Source of the DNA: Puccinia triticina
Taxonomy: Eukaryota > Basidiomycota > Pucciniomycetes > Pucciniales > Pucciniaceae
NCBI RefSeq assembly: GCF_026914185.1
Contig: NC_070568.1
Span: 2,314,001 to 2,378,000, forward strand
Length of the DNA: 64,000 nucleotides
Direction of reading: 5' to 3'
Part shown: positions 45,651 through 55,900 of the stretch, one piece after another
How positions within the stretch are numbered: position 1 is the stretch's first letter
How the letters are laid out: each line of letters begins with the position of its first letter
Notes under the pieces: model-generated
Told to the model about the DNA's origin: nothing
Databases searched by the model: none
What the model saw: only the letters and a program-made list of their open reading frames with translations
Program-made: the position numbers and the translations under genes

Positions 45651-46715
45651 CGGTCCAGCAAGCTGGATACTTATGTATCCAGCCCGCCGAGAGGGTTCCT
45701 CCCAGTGAGCTGGATACTTATGTATCCAGATCGCTGGGAGGAGTCCTCCCGGCGAGCTGGATATACAATCCAGCTCTGCAAAGAACATCATTTCCCATGT
45801 CCACCCTCAGGTTTGGGCAAACGTGAGGGTGGACCTGGGTGGACATGTCAAACACGGTCCCTTGTGACATTGCCCACCTATGTCACAGGGGCAACTGGGT
45901 CATTGCAGGGAGACTCCCTTCAATGGTCAGGTTGTACTGGCCATTGGAAGGAGTGTCTCCCCTCAATGGCTCGTACAACCCTGCCATCAAGAGGAGTTCT
46001 GTAAGGGTTCAGTGAACCCTCACTGGGTCTATAAAAAAGAATGTAATTTCCTGAGATCGGCGGATGAAAGGAGGAGAAGGGTGAAGACCAGCTTGCGGGA
46101 AGAAGAGAAGAGGTGGAATGAAAGCTATATAAAACAGGGCTCTATGTATAAGCATGGATAATGATGCTTCTACTACAACTTAGCTTATGTAAGGGTGGAG
46201 CCTTGGTGAAACCCTTACAAGTTCACACTCCCTTTGATGGCCAATTTGTACCAGCCATCAAAGGGATACTCTCCTCAATGGCTGATAAAACCCAGCCATT
46301 GAAGGGAGTGCGTACTCCCTTTGATGGTGGGTACAACTTGGCCATCACGGGTAGACTCCCAAGGAGTCCTCTTGGCAAGCTTGGTATATATATATATATA
46401 TATATATATATCCAGCTTGGCAGGGAGTTCTCCAGATTGCCAGGAGGACCTCCCTCACCAAGCTGGATACATATGTATCCAGCTCACTGGGGCAAGTCCT
46501 CTGGGCAAGCTGGATTCATATGTATCCAGCTCACTGGGAGGAGTCATCCCAGCAAGCTGGTATGTCAGCTCACTGAGAGGCTTCCTCCTGGCCTGCTGGG
46601 CTGAGAAGTCCTGTTAGGAGTGGTCCCTTGTCTTGGCAAGCTTAACCAGCTTGGCAAGGGAGGTCCTCCCAACAAGCTGTTCACATATCCAGCTCACTGA
46701 GTGGATTCACCTCTT
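45650..46715. repeat. AGCTGGATACTTATGTATCCAGCT palindromes and further dyads
   Basis: AGCTGGATACTTATGTATCC and its inverse recur with AGTCCTCCC/GGGAGGAGT spacers at 45655-45790 and 46360-46700. Between them are more CCCTTTGATGGC half sites and a TA run (46384-46411). Confidence 0.75.
45798..45835. repeat. TGTCCACC-GGTGGACA hairpin, copy 3
   Basis: The arms TGTCCACCCTCAGGTTTGG and CAAACGTGAGGGTGGAC pair well, with the variable middle CTCA/TGAG complementary. Same element as copy 2. Confidence 0.82.
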
Positions 46716-46717
46716 TG

Positions 46718-47806
46718 TGTCAGCCGGGCTACTATAGTAAGTTAGAGCCCAGCTAACTAACATACACAACTGCACATATTTATTGCGGCGCAGAGCGCTG
46801 TGTACAAGATGAAAGCCATATTCATTATTTAATAATAGCGGTGCAGAGCGCCGCACACACAAAAATGAATGAATATGCAATAAGCCTTCCCCTCAAACGA
46901 CAGATAGAGTCAAGGAGAGACTGTCAAAACTCTAGCCGCAGGTGGCGGCCGGAGAAGAAAATGTAGCTATGTCCAAAAACCCGTTTTCAGGCCAAGAGAA
47001 CGGGTTTGATAATCTTGAACTAAAAACTGAACTGAAATAGAACATTCCATTAGAAACAGCTGGAGGAGAAGTAAACTACTGCTTCTCCCCCGGCCAAAGA
47101 TGAACAACCAAAAATGACACCAAGAGTAGAACTCTTCCTTGGACAGAGGAAGAGTTTCAATAGTAAGTAAACAAAATAAACAGGAGTGATGCGAGTAACA
47201 GCACTCTTGATCACTCCTGTAAAAAATAGCCTTTCCCACGGCCAAGAAGCCACGAGGAATTTGAAAATAGAACGGCGACCGGTAGGGTCGCCGCAAGAAT
47301 ATATAAAGGGAGGATTTTGAGCGTGTAAAAGCCTCCCCAGATTCATACCAACCACTTCGCAAGTACCGCCAGCCTTGCCCTTGTCTACCCAACCTGTTCG
47401 CCAGCCTGCCCGTCCTTTGACTTTGGTTTTTTTGAGTCGTTTGTTTTTGTTGTGGACTTCCTCGCCAAGTAAGTCCACTATTTCCTTTTCTCTATCGGGA
47501 TTCTATCCCCTATCCTGGGAACGTTCTGATGTTCAAAATACACCCTTAGTTGGGCCCTAGACATCACAGGTTTCATAAAAACCCCTGCGCATCTCGTGCG
47601 CAGGCCCTGTAAGATCTTCGGAGGGCACTTAAACACCCCAGGCGCTCCTGGCCCCTCCGTTAAACCCTTTTTTGGGTTTATTCCAAATAACTCTAAGTTA
47701 TTTAAGATTTTGTACCGCGCTTTTATTGGGCTCATCACCGCACTGCTGCGCAGTCACCGGTGTAGCTAGAAGAGTATATCTACTCTTGGCATCACCGCGC
47801 CTGACA
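46718..47806. mobile_element. Solo LTR (1.09 kb) nested in the 6-kb element
   Basis: It runs from TGTCAGCCGGGCTACTATAG to ATCACCGCGCCTGACA, with inverted TGTCA/TGACA ends and CTTTG on both sides (46713-46717, 47807-47811). It contains a possible promoter and a pyrimidine-rich region near 47340-47500. It differs in sequence from the gypsy LTR at 56689. This is the innermost layer of the nest. Confidence 0.9.
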
Positions 47807-47811
47807 CTTTG

Positions 47812-48260
47812 ACTGGAGGAATTCCTTGGGTCAATAAGGTGTACATAAATCTGAAAGGATTGATTGATTCCTCCGTTCAGAGGTGTGTAAACCTCCTTGA
47901 ATGCAGGGATTCATCCCATCAAAGAGGTGTACATAAATCCAACAGGAGGGATTGATTCCTGCGGTCAGAGTTATGTACACCTCCTTGACCGTAGGGATTC
48001 CTCAGGTCAAAGAGGTATGAGCACCTGCTTGACCAGAGGGATCTCTTTGGTCAAAGAGGTGTACATAGCTCTTTGACAGGAATCTCTCCGGCCAAGGTGG
48101 TATGCCTCCTCACCCAGAGGGATTCCTCCAGTCAAATAGGCAGTACACCTTTTTGACTGGTGGAATCCCTACAATTGAGGGGGAAAACCATGATTGGAGG
48201 CATTCCTCCAGTCAGAGCTGTGGAATTTTTGGAATTCCAACCAGAGCCTCAGAGGTCAAT
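47812..48260. repeat. GGTCAAAGAGGTGTACA array
   Basis: Units with GGAGGGATTGATTCCT, GTACACCTCTTTGAC and GTCAAAGAGGTGTACATA repeat in both orientations, continuing the pattern interrupted by the solo LTR. Confidence 0.7.
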
Positions 48261-48969
48261 TTCACTTGCAGCACCACGGTTGTACTGTTGTATTAGGTGT
48301 AATCCAACAGTAAAAATTTGGTGCAAATAAGATAAACCGCAGGACACAGGTGTATGGAGAGTACTTGTAACAAATACTTGCCTGTTTTTCAGCCCAAGAT
48401 CCCGTAACCTGCACTGGCACCTGGCACCTGTAGATGAGTACTTGTTGCAAGCCTGAAAGTACTCCCCTATGGGTGCTGAGGTACTTGCCCAGGAGTACTT
48501 TGTACAATACCTGTGAATACGCATGAATTGCAATGCTGCAACATATGTCATAGTTGATGGTTACAGAAGAAAATATTCCTGGAAGTATCTTGATTGCCCC
48601 AGCCTCATGCTGTCATGTTAACTTACCATATAATACAAGCATTACTAAAGCAGACATTGATATCAGTTGAACATAACATCAAGCTAGCACATGACTGAGT
48701 TGAAACTGAGGCACAGATCACATCTGGCAGCCTTCCTGAAAGAAGTTACCATCTGGCACTCTCTGGAGAGTGCAACCATTCCCCCCTGGTGTTTCTCTTT
48801 CTCTTTCTCTTTCTCTCTCTCTTTCTCTCTCCTTCTGTTTGTAGTTCTTTATCCCAAGAAATACAACCAGAGCCCCCCATTTCTCTTGTGTCCTGTTTTC
48901 ACTTTAGAGACACAGTCTCACAGTGTGAGCCAAGTGAAGCACTCGGCTGGGGAATCACCCCTCACGCTG

Positions 48970-49304
48970 CGCCCCCCCCCCCCCCCCCCCCCCCGCAGAT
49001 CAAAGTGTTGCAGGGCTGAAGTCCTGAAACGTTCAGAAGGCCCAAGCCCGTTGGGAGGCCGAGGGTCGGCCGGTGAACCTTGGAGCCGGCGTCCGAGTGT
49101 CACAGGCACGGCTCCCAGAGCTCCAACTCGAGAGTACAAAAAGGCGGCATGAAACATGTTTTGTCGGAATTCTGGAAGCAAATTAAAGACACAAGGAAGT
49201 CTGTAGGTCGGCTCCATAGGCTGCTCATCATCTCTTGACGACGGGACTGGGAGAAGAGAGACCAGGAAGTACCGGTTTTCGCCATTTTCCATCCTGACCA
49301 TCAA
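48970..49304 (-). other. Candidate 5' exon of an unknown gene
   Basis: From the ATG at 49304 (or 49292) on the minus strand, a frame of about 100 codons starts MENGENRYFLVSLLPVPSSR and is non-repetitive until it meets a C-run of about 24 nt at 48970. The solo LTR lies 47 bp beyond that run, so if this was a gene its 3' part has been cut off or moved. It would face the RING-H2 gene head to head. No family is recognised. Confidence 0.3.
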
Positions 49305-49901
49305 ACAACTGAATCGACAACACGCACACTATTGCTTGGGGTTTAACTATTTTGATCTCAGCATATCTTTAATAGATCTCCCGTCCGCCGCGTCCTTCAC
49401 CTTGATCGATCTCTTTTCGACTCAACCTCTCTGCTTATTGCACGACCACTTTTCTTTTTGCGTTTCGTGAGCGATCCATCTGACTTTCATCCTTTCTTTT
49501 CCTGGTGTGCTTTCTCTCAATCAGATAGGGGCGTGGGGTGTGTGCTGCGACAAACAAAGTCAACCAACAAAATCGTGCGTGTGCTCGTGGATAATTCTCG
49601 TCGGGTGCGACAACCTAAGCCATATCATCAACAGGTGCGATCCCTCGGCGAGAAGCCTACCTAAAATTACAATGTCTTCCAATGAAAACTGCTGTTAAGC
49701 TTGGCCCAACCCGTCTCAAACAGACGTAGAACTCCTCACGTCCACAAGAATAAAAAATCTTTCAAATTCTCGTGATGGATGCGTGGCTATTATGGCTAAT
49801 AGTTAAGCGCTCCTCATTCCATCATGGGTAAAGATTATAATTCTGGAAAATCTTACCACTCATAATTGAATCCTAATCAGCTCGTTGGACAAAGCTTACA
49901 G
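49305..49901. promoter_or_regulatory. Upstream region of the RING-H2 gene
   Basis: About 600 bp, pyrimidine-rich around 49380-49520, with several splice-like signals (CAACAGGTGCGA) that could mark untranslated exons. No coding frame is convincing. Confidence 0.4.
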
Positions 49902-50685
49902 ATGGAACATCCAGGAGGATTCGCACAGAATCCAGCCTATGGACACATTTCAGAGCTCTCTAGTGAATCCAACTCATTTGCCAATTTAAACCCAGATCAA
50001 TTTGTCGTGAATATTCATCAAGAATCCGACTACAACGTGAGTGCATGTCCTTGACAAGAACTAGGCTTAAACCACCAGCTCCCTGAGAGCTGAAATACCA
50101 TTTTATCCGGCGAGGTGAGCAGTCCGGGTTACATTCGAGCAGGGCTGCAGAAACTTCTACTCACACACCTACACCTACGGTTATCCCCTCGAGCTCCAGT
50201 GGTCAAGCCCTACGACATCAGAAGCCCCCGGAAGGCAACTGTACGGTTTGCTTGGAAGAACTCACCAAAGAAATAGAGGGACTTAAATGGCTTCCAGCAT
50301 GTGGCCATTGGTTTCACACTATATGTGTTAATACATGGCTCGAAAGAGATTCTACTTGTCCAACTTGCCGAACAATTGATCTTGAAGCGAAACAAAAAGA
50401 AGAACAAGCGCCCCAGGCATTGTCGCCCCAAGCAGTAGCCAATACGGGAGTGGTAACGCAAGCAGATCGCACTGGAATCACATATAACCGGAAGAATCTT
50501 ATTTTTCTTGGCGTGTTCATAGTCAGCGGGTCATGTTTATCTTTGTGGCTACTGTAAGTTGTCTAGCTGGATTTTCCTGTACCACCTCAGTTTCAATCAT
50601 CACTTCATAACTTGACATGCTTCTGACATACCTCTTCAACAGTGTTTTGGGGATATCAAATTTGCTAAGAGCCTTAAAGCAGTAG
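49902..50685 (+). CDS. RING-H2 zinc-finger protein with a C-terminal membrane segment (probable E3 ubiquitin ligase)
   Basis: Exon 1 is 49902-50036, ending at a GTGAGT donor. Exon 2 starts at 50090 or 50123 (both keep the frame) and ends at 50553 at a GTAAGT donor. Exon 3 is 50643-50685 after a CTCTTCAACAG acceptor. The RING-H2 finger reads CTVC, 20-odd residues, CGHWFHTIC, then CPTC: all eight zinc ligands are present, with Pro after the seventh Cys as in active E3 enzymes. A hydrophobic segment near the end (NLIFLGVFIVSGSCLSLWLL) would anchor it in a membrane. The family passes ubiquitin from an E2 to a substrate; the target is unknown. An in-frame stop at 49863 excludes an ATG farther upstream (49824) unless a further intron is present. 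Confidence 0.72.
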
Positions 50686-50777
50686 CTAGGACAAACCAGC
50701 TCGCTGGCACGCATAGCTTGCTAAAAGATGCTTATCTCAAAGGTTTTTTTGAAAAATTTTGAACAACTAAAGTTATA

Positions 50778-50981
50778 TTAGGGGTGTTCAAAGTTGACTG
50801 CATAAAATCATAACACCATAAATTCATAAAATTTTAATCTGAAAAAAATGTGTAACACCCAATCATTAAAACAAGAGCAACAATTCTAAATTAATGGTAC
50901 ATAAAAAATGATCACTCAAAAGTGTTATGATTTTATGATTTTATGATTTGAAAAAAATATGATTTCAACTTTGAACACCCT
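50778..50981. mobile_element. GTGTTCAAAGTTG-ended MITE (about 200 bp)
   Basis: The left end GGGGTGTTCAAAGTTGACTG mirrors the right end TTTCAACTTTGAACACCCT, with inner CATAAAATCATAA / TTATGATTTTATG arms. Same terminal core as 5551-5730 and 33626-33834. Confidence 0.72.
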
Positions 50982-50989
50982 CATTCCTT

Positions 50990-51620
50990 ATTAGATTCTA
51001 GGTACAAGTTTGGCTAGGCATAAACAACAAATGTTAGAAGTAGTGTATTGTCTACCTACCTAAAGGCAAGTCAAGTGTTGCCTAACAGACTGGACTGGGG
51101 AGAAGTTGGCTTCCGGAGGTTTTGTGTCTACGCTGTTGGCTTTTTGATGATCTAGAAGCAACACCTCCTATGTTAGACTTTGTTGTTGTTTCTTTGCTAT
51201 TCTCTTGTGCTTACCGATCTTGCCGCTTTATCTAAAGATCTTGCTTTTGTTCTGTTGGAACGATTCCCCTGTGTCTCGAGCTGTAATACACATGGTGTTT
51301 GTCTTTATCAGCTTGATTGTCTTTTCTTGTCTTTTCTGTTCTTTCTTTTCTATCTTTGTAAAGGCTGGGCTTCTGGGACTTGCAAGAGTCTGGTGCTTCC
51401 GTGATTCTAGTGATCAGTTGATCTCTGGTCTTGGATCCGAGTCGGTCCGCAAGGGTTCTGCTTTAGATTAAGATTCAATCAGCTTGGCGGTCTGCTTGAA
51501 TCTACCCTTAGGTACGTACAGCGGTCTGGAGTTTGTTTGTGCTTTTGGTCTTGCTTGGGCCGGTGCAGTTCTAGCTTTGGCTGGTGTAAGATGCCCTATG
51601 GGTTTGGGCGAATGGGATCT
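50990..51620. other. Probable distal part of the copia LTR
   Basis: T-rich with only short frames. By position it should contain the outer portion of the LTR that begins at 51953, but without a second LTR the outer boundary cannot be set. Confidence 0.35.
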
Positions 51621-51623
51621 GGA

Positions 51624-51791
51624 CGATACAGTCCCGTCGCTGTCAGCTGTCGGCGCTGGTGAATCCCGGTCTCCAATCTCGGTAAGGATTTCAAGATAAA
51701 CAAAAGAAACAAGCTACTAACCTGGACAATACAGTCCCGTCGCTGTCAGCTATTGGCGCTGGTGAATCCCGGTCTCCAATCTCGGTGAGGA
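51624..51791. repeat. 70-bp direct repeat, period 98 bp
   Basis: CTGGACGATACAGTCCCGTC through CTCCAATCTCGGTAAGGA at 51624-51693 recurs at 51722-51791 with four changes. It lies within the probable copia LTR and may be an internal LTR duplication. Confidence 0.85.
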
Positions 51792-51952
51792 AAAAGATTG
51801 GAGCCGGGGCGCAGGATCGTCCAGACTAAGTAGTATCTACAAGCCCTAACCAGGTGAAACCTCCGCGACATCCCAGACTAGTTTTGACTCTAAGTACATG
51901 AATATGGTTTTGTAATCTTGGCTCTAACTCCATGATCCGGCTATCCTCTAAC

Positions 51953-54900
51953 ACCCCCCCCCCCAAGATTGCAAAAACTACCCACCCACGCCTAATTGAA
52001 TCAAAGCTCCCGTCATTTTTGTCGGCCCCAATCTTTTTGTCAGCACGTCCGCCAATTGGTTGTGGGTGCTTGTCCATGAAATCTTGATGTTGTTTTCTCA
52101 AATCAAATCATTGACAAAATAGAAGGCGCGTTGGAGATACTTGGTCTTCTTTTTTGAGGTGTTGTCCGTCGCAATCATGATGGCCGCTTCGTTGTCGCAA
52201 TGCATCGCAATGTTTGGCTGAGATCCAATTTCTTCGAAAATGTTGAGAAGGTGCGCTAGTTGCTGAGCACCCTCCGACAATGCTAGGTATTCCGCCGCGC
52301 AAGTCGACATCGCCACCACCGTTTGCCGCTTCGACCCCCATGCGATGCTGTTTCCGTCATGGGTCAGCAGATATCCTGTTGTTGACCGCTCGTGTTCACC
52401 GCCCCAGTTTGCATCCGTCCAAATGTCTAGTCCCCCAGATCCCGCCGAGTAAACCAACGATTTTTCCGTCGTCCTTCCAAGGTATCCAATTAACCAGTCA
52501 AGCGCCGTCCAGTGCGATGTTGAGGGCGCTGTGCAGAAACGTGCTAGGAGATTAACCGCGTAGGACAGGTCTGGTCTCGCACCACAAGCCAGATACATGA
52601 GCGAGCCTATGGTGCTTCTGAATTCCGTCTGATCAATTGGTTCGCCAATTGAGATTTTGAGTTCCACTTCCGGTAGCGGGCAGTGATGGCCGTGAATCGT
52701 CCGTTTGTAGGATTCAACAATTTGTTTTGCCATCATAGTTTGATTCAGCTTGAGGTGCGACCCGTCCCATACAAAATCAATGCCCACGAGTCGTTGAACA
52801 TTATCCGACCACTTTATCTCAAGTTGACTTTCCATGCCACGCCGTAAGTCATTGAGCAGAAGTCTGCTGGACGAAACTGCAAAGCCGTCATCAAAGTGTA
52901 ACCAGATGATGATAAAGTCGTTGCGTCGCCGGAACAGATAGAGTGACGGTCCAATTTTGCTTGCTTTGAACCCAAGCGCCTGGACAGTTTTTTGGAAAAA
53001 TTTCCACCAGCAACGCGCAGCTTGCTTCGTCCCGTAAAGGGCCTTTTTTAGCAACATTACTTTCCCTTTGAGTGAGGGAGTGATCTCAACCGGAGGTTGG
53101 ATATACACCTCTTCCTCTATGGGGCTGTAAAGATAAGCTGAGCTGACGTCAAAGGTGGCTGTTGGGAATTTGTTTGAGATCGCAATGGAGATTAGGAGGC
53201 GTAGCGTGTTTAGCGAGGCCGTCGGAGCGTAGGTCTTGTTATAGTCTAGCCCCATTTGTTGGTTAAAGCCTTTCGCAACGTAACGAGCTCGGTATTTGTC
53301 GATGGTTCCATCAGGTTTCCTTTTTATGGAGAAAACCCACCGAGCACCAAGAGCTTTGCATCCTTTTGGCGCGTTCGTCGGGATCCAGACTTCAAGTTGG
53401 CCAAATTTCAACATTTCATATTCCGCTGGCGCTCGCCAAAGATTGGCATCCGGTCCAGAGAGAGCTTGCTTGATTGTTTTGGGCAGGTTGTGCTCCTCCG
53501 CCGTAGACAATAGTTCCATTTGACGCCGTCCCTCTTCGGAAATTTCTGAGGTTTTTTCTTCTCCTAGTTGAAGCATAACCTGTTTGAGGATCAGATCGAC
53601 ACGGGACTCGGACTCTTCTACCGGTGCAATCAGGTCAGGCGCTGGTTGAGCGCAGGATTTTTTGACGGGCAGTTTTTGGAAGTCGGGAAATTTAACTGAT
53701 GCCGAGTGTACCATCCGTTTCTCACTAGGTACCCAGAATATCCAACCAGATCCTAATGCTGGATACCCCAGTAATTGTCCTTCACGAGCCCGTTTGTCGA
53801 GTTTCTTCCGCTTCTCCTTTGGGATATGGATGATACCGCGGGCTCCAAAGGGATACAGGGTTGTTGGTAGCGGTTTGACGTTGTATAGTAGTTCCAAAGG
53901 GGATTTGTCACCAGTACGTGAGTTCGGCAGGCGGTTGTGGATATGGGCGGCTGTGGAGTAAGCAAAGCTCCACCAGATGCTGGACAGTTCGCTGGCGTGC
54001 AGCATAGTCCGGGCCATATCGCCAAGCGTTCTGTTCACGCGCTCCGCTTCACCATTTTGAGATGGCGAGTAGGGTGTCACTGGTGCCAGAGTAGTTCCAA
54101 TGGCTTCTAGTTGCGGCTTCAGACTCTTAGTGTACTCGAGCACGTTATTGCAGCGTAAGTATGACGGCGCTTTTCTAATAACGGTCTTCAGGTGTTTAAT
54201 CCACGACATTATCTTATCCGGAACTTCGCTCCTGTTGACCATCGGCGCACAGAATGTATACGTGCTTGCGTGGTCCCTCAGAGTGACTAGATAACGGCAT
54301 CCGTTGATGTCAAGATTCAGCGGGCCAATGACATCTGATACACAAAAATCCAGTGGCTTGTCCCGAGGGATCTGAGTCGCCATACCGAGGCATTTCTTGT
54401 CCATACTCTTTGATTTCGCGCACTGCTCGCAAAAGAAAGCTTTCCATGCAATTTTCTTTTCTGGAAAGTTGGTGCGGAGGAAGTTTTTAACAACTTTGTC
54501 GGACACGTGACCGAGGCGGACATGCCAGAGATATGGGTCGAAAGAAGGCACTTCAGAGACCTTTTTTGATTGCAATATGGCGCTGGTCTTGAGAGACCAG
54601 CAGTAGTTGTGGAATACGGTATTGTAACTACTATTACAAGGGTCAAAAAGTGTCGCCTGCGTCCCGTCATAAACTAGCTTCCAGCCATCTGAGAGTAATC
54701 GTCCAGTCGACAGGATGATAACATCCACACCAGGGAAGTGATATACGTCTTTAATCTTCAGCGGTCCCTTTGGAGTCGGGATCGTCACACTTCCGATTTC
54801 AGTAACCGTGATGTTGCAGTTGGATACCGCCAGATAGAAGGTACGTGGACTGGTCAGCTTTTTGTTGACTTTGAAGAGAGGAGATTCGCCACTTACGTGC

Positions 54901-55079
54901 ACCGACGCTCCCCAGTCAAGTAGTACTCCATCTGTCACATTTGGTATACTAGAGTACAACGCGGCTACGCCGCCGCAGCCGTCCAACGGCCACCATCTTC
55001 CCTCCACGGGCAACAACATCCCCGGCACCAACCGCGTCCACCGGTCCCGTCCACACCCGCCACCCCGCCGCCAATGCTA
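51953..55079 (-). mobile_element. Degenerate Ty1/copia retrotransposon
   Basis: On the minus strand it has the pol frame, a polypurine tract with a G-run (about 51966-51954), then the LTR start TGTTAGAGGATAGCC at 51953 running leftward. Upstream of protease, the gag region is absent: a stop lies at 55077-55079 and the sequence soon changes to Helitron-derived DNA. The element is therefore 5'-truncated. Confidence 0.85.
51978..55031 (-). pseudogene. Copia Pol polyprotein (protease, integrase, RT, RNase H), inactivated
   Basis: The open part is 977 codons (55031-52098). In order: protease-like LLDWGASVHVSG, where the residue after the catalytic Asp is Trp instead of Ser or Thr; GAG-pre-integrase WHVRLGHVSDK with CEQC; integrase core (NGEAERVNRTLGDMARTML); reverse transcriptase (TFDVSSAYLYSPIEEEVYIQ, catalytic HFDDG); RNase H (WTDANWGGEHERSTTGY, STCAAEYLALSEGAQQ). 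A TGA at 52098-52100 ends the frame early; the same frame continues with the family's C-terminal HNQLADVLTKRLG motif to a TAG at 51978. No ATG or gag precedes it. The coding sequence is otherwise nearly intact, so decay may be recent. Confidence 0.92.
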
Positions 55080-55189
55080 CAGAGAATAGTCCAACATGAC
55101 GAATTTAACCACACGTCGTCAACGCAGCTCCAACCACCCAGACAATCAAGAAGACTCAACCCACTACCTTCAACCCGGACGGATCCTGC

Positions 55190-55900
55190 TCCCGCCACGA
55201 TACTCCGATACGATATTCCAACGCCCCTCCGCATTCGCGTAACCGAGCACGACTGGGAATTGATGTTTTAAGTACGCATAATCTTGATTGTTCACGTCGT
55301 CGCAATACAACATCGTTCTTCCTATTTTCAGCTCCATTCCAACTCTCCCCGGAGTTATCATTTTCGCCGTAATCATCGACTCCTTGACGGCTACGACTAC
55401 CAACCTCGACCCTTTCTTCATGGCAACCATCGCTTCACCGGCCTGACTATGAGTACAGTCCTTAGTTAATATTATCGGCATCCCGACTTTCAACTCGATT
55501 GTTATGTCCGGCCTGATTTTTTCGAGTAACAGCGACTTTGAAATAATACTCATCGACTCAATCCCGTCTATTTCCGCCACGACCCCAGCCTTACAAACAA
55601 ATGCCTTACTCGGATGCATCGCCGCTAATTTCGAGTTGATCGAACGCCTATCCTCGAGATTTCAGACAATCATGCATCGCATGCTGAAATATTCGGCAGT
55701 ATTTCCATATAAGCGTGACGCCACGTCAGACAGTTCTCCATAAACGCGGTCGATGCCATCCGAATATTTGCCTATGGTCCAATTGTCCCAAACGTCATCC
55801 GGGCGATCATTCAACCTAGAAACCAGACAAAATTTCCTATTTTACTTAGTTGAATATGCTCCGACTCGACCCGCAACACACTCCCAAGCCTCACATTGCA
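55190..55900 (-). pseudogene. Helitron-type (PIF1-like) helicase fragment
   Basis: On the minus strand a 149-codon frame (55619-55170) contains ELKVGMPIIL, GSRLVVVAVKE, ITAKMITPGRVGMELKIGRT and LKHQFPVVLGYA, the order of the C-terminal part of Helitron Rep-helicase proteins. The similarity stops just where the motif of the next helicase block (KSQGQ) should follow, near 55190. Upstream, the related segment SRLYGNTAEYFSMRCMI is broken by a stop. This is a dead fragment abutting the copia element. Confidence 0.68.

Larger units (their letters stand above)
42770..48791. mobile_element. CACCAGGGGGG-family TIR element (6.0 kb)
   Basis: The ends CACCAGGGGGGGAATGGT and its inverse match over about 45 bp, including the GGAGAGTGCC dyad seen in 2132-4839. 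TTT flanks both sides. It lies inside the solo LTR above and is itself interrupted by another solo LTR (46718-47806). The interior consists of several dyad arrays, two TGTCCACC hairpins and a (TA)n run near 46385. No transposase frame is present, so a partner must mobilise it. Confidence 0.9.
42015..48922. mobile_element. Solo gypsy LTR, split by a 6-kb TIR element
   Basis: The LTR begins TGTCAGCCTTAGAGTCAACA and ends ACACAGTCTCACA, with GTGTG on both sides (42010-42014, 48923-48927). Its two parts, 42015-42769 and 48792-48922, align with the complete 5' LTR at 56689-57656 of the gypsy element, including CGCAGTTGTGACG and TTGTGTCCTG. No internal domain remains, so recombination between two LTRs is inferred. 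The split falls in the TTTCTC repeat of the LTR. Confidence 0.92.

Noticed and set aside
49824..49901. An earlier ATG (49824) as start of the RING-H2 protein
   Set aside because: An in-frame TAA at 49863 follows, and the GT-AG option across it shifts the frame into a stop.
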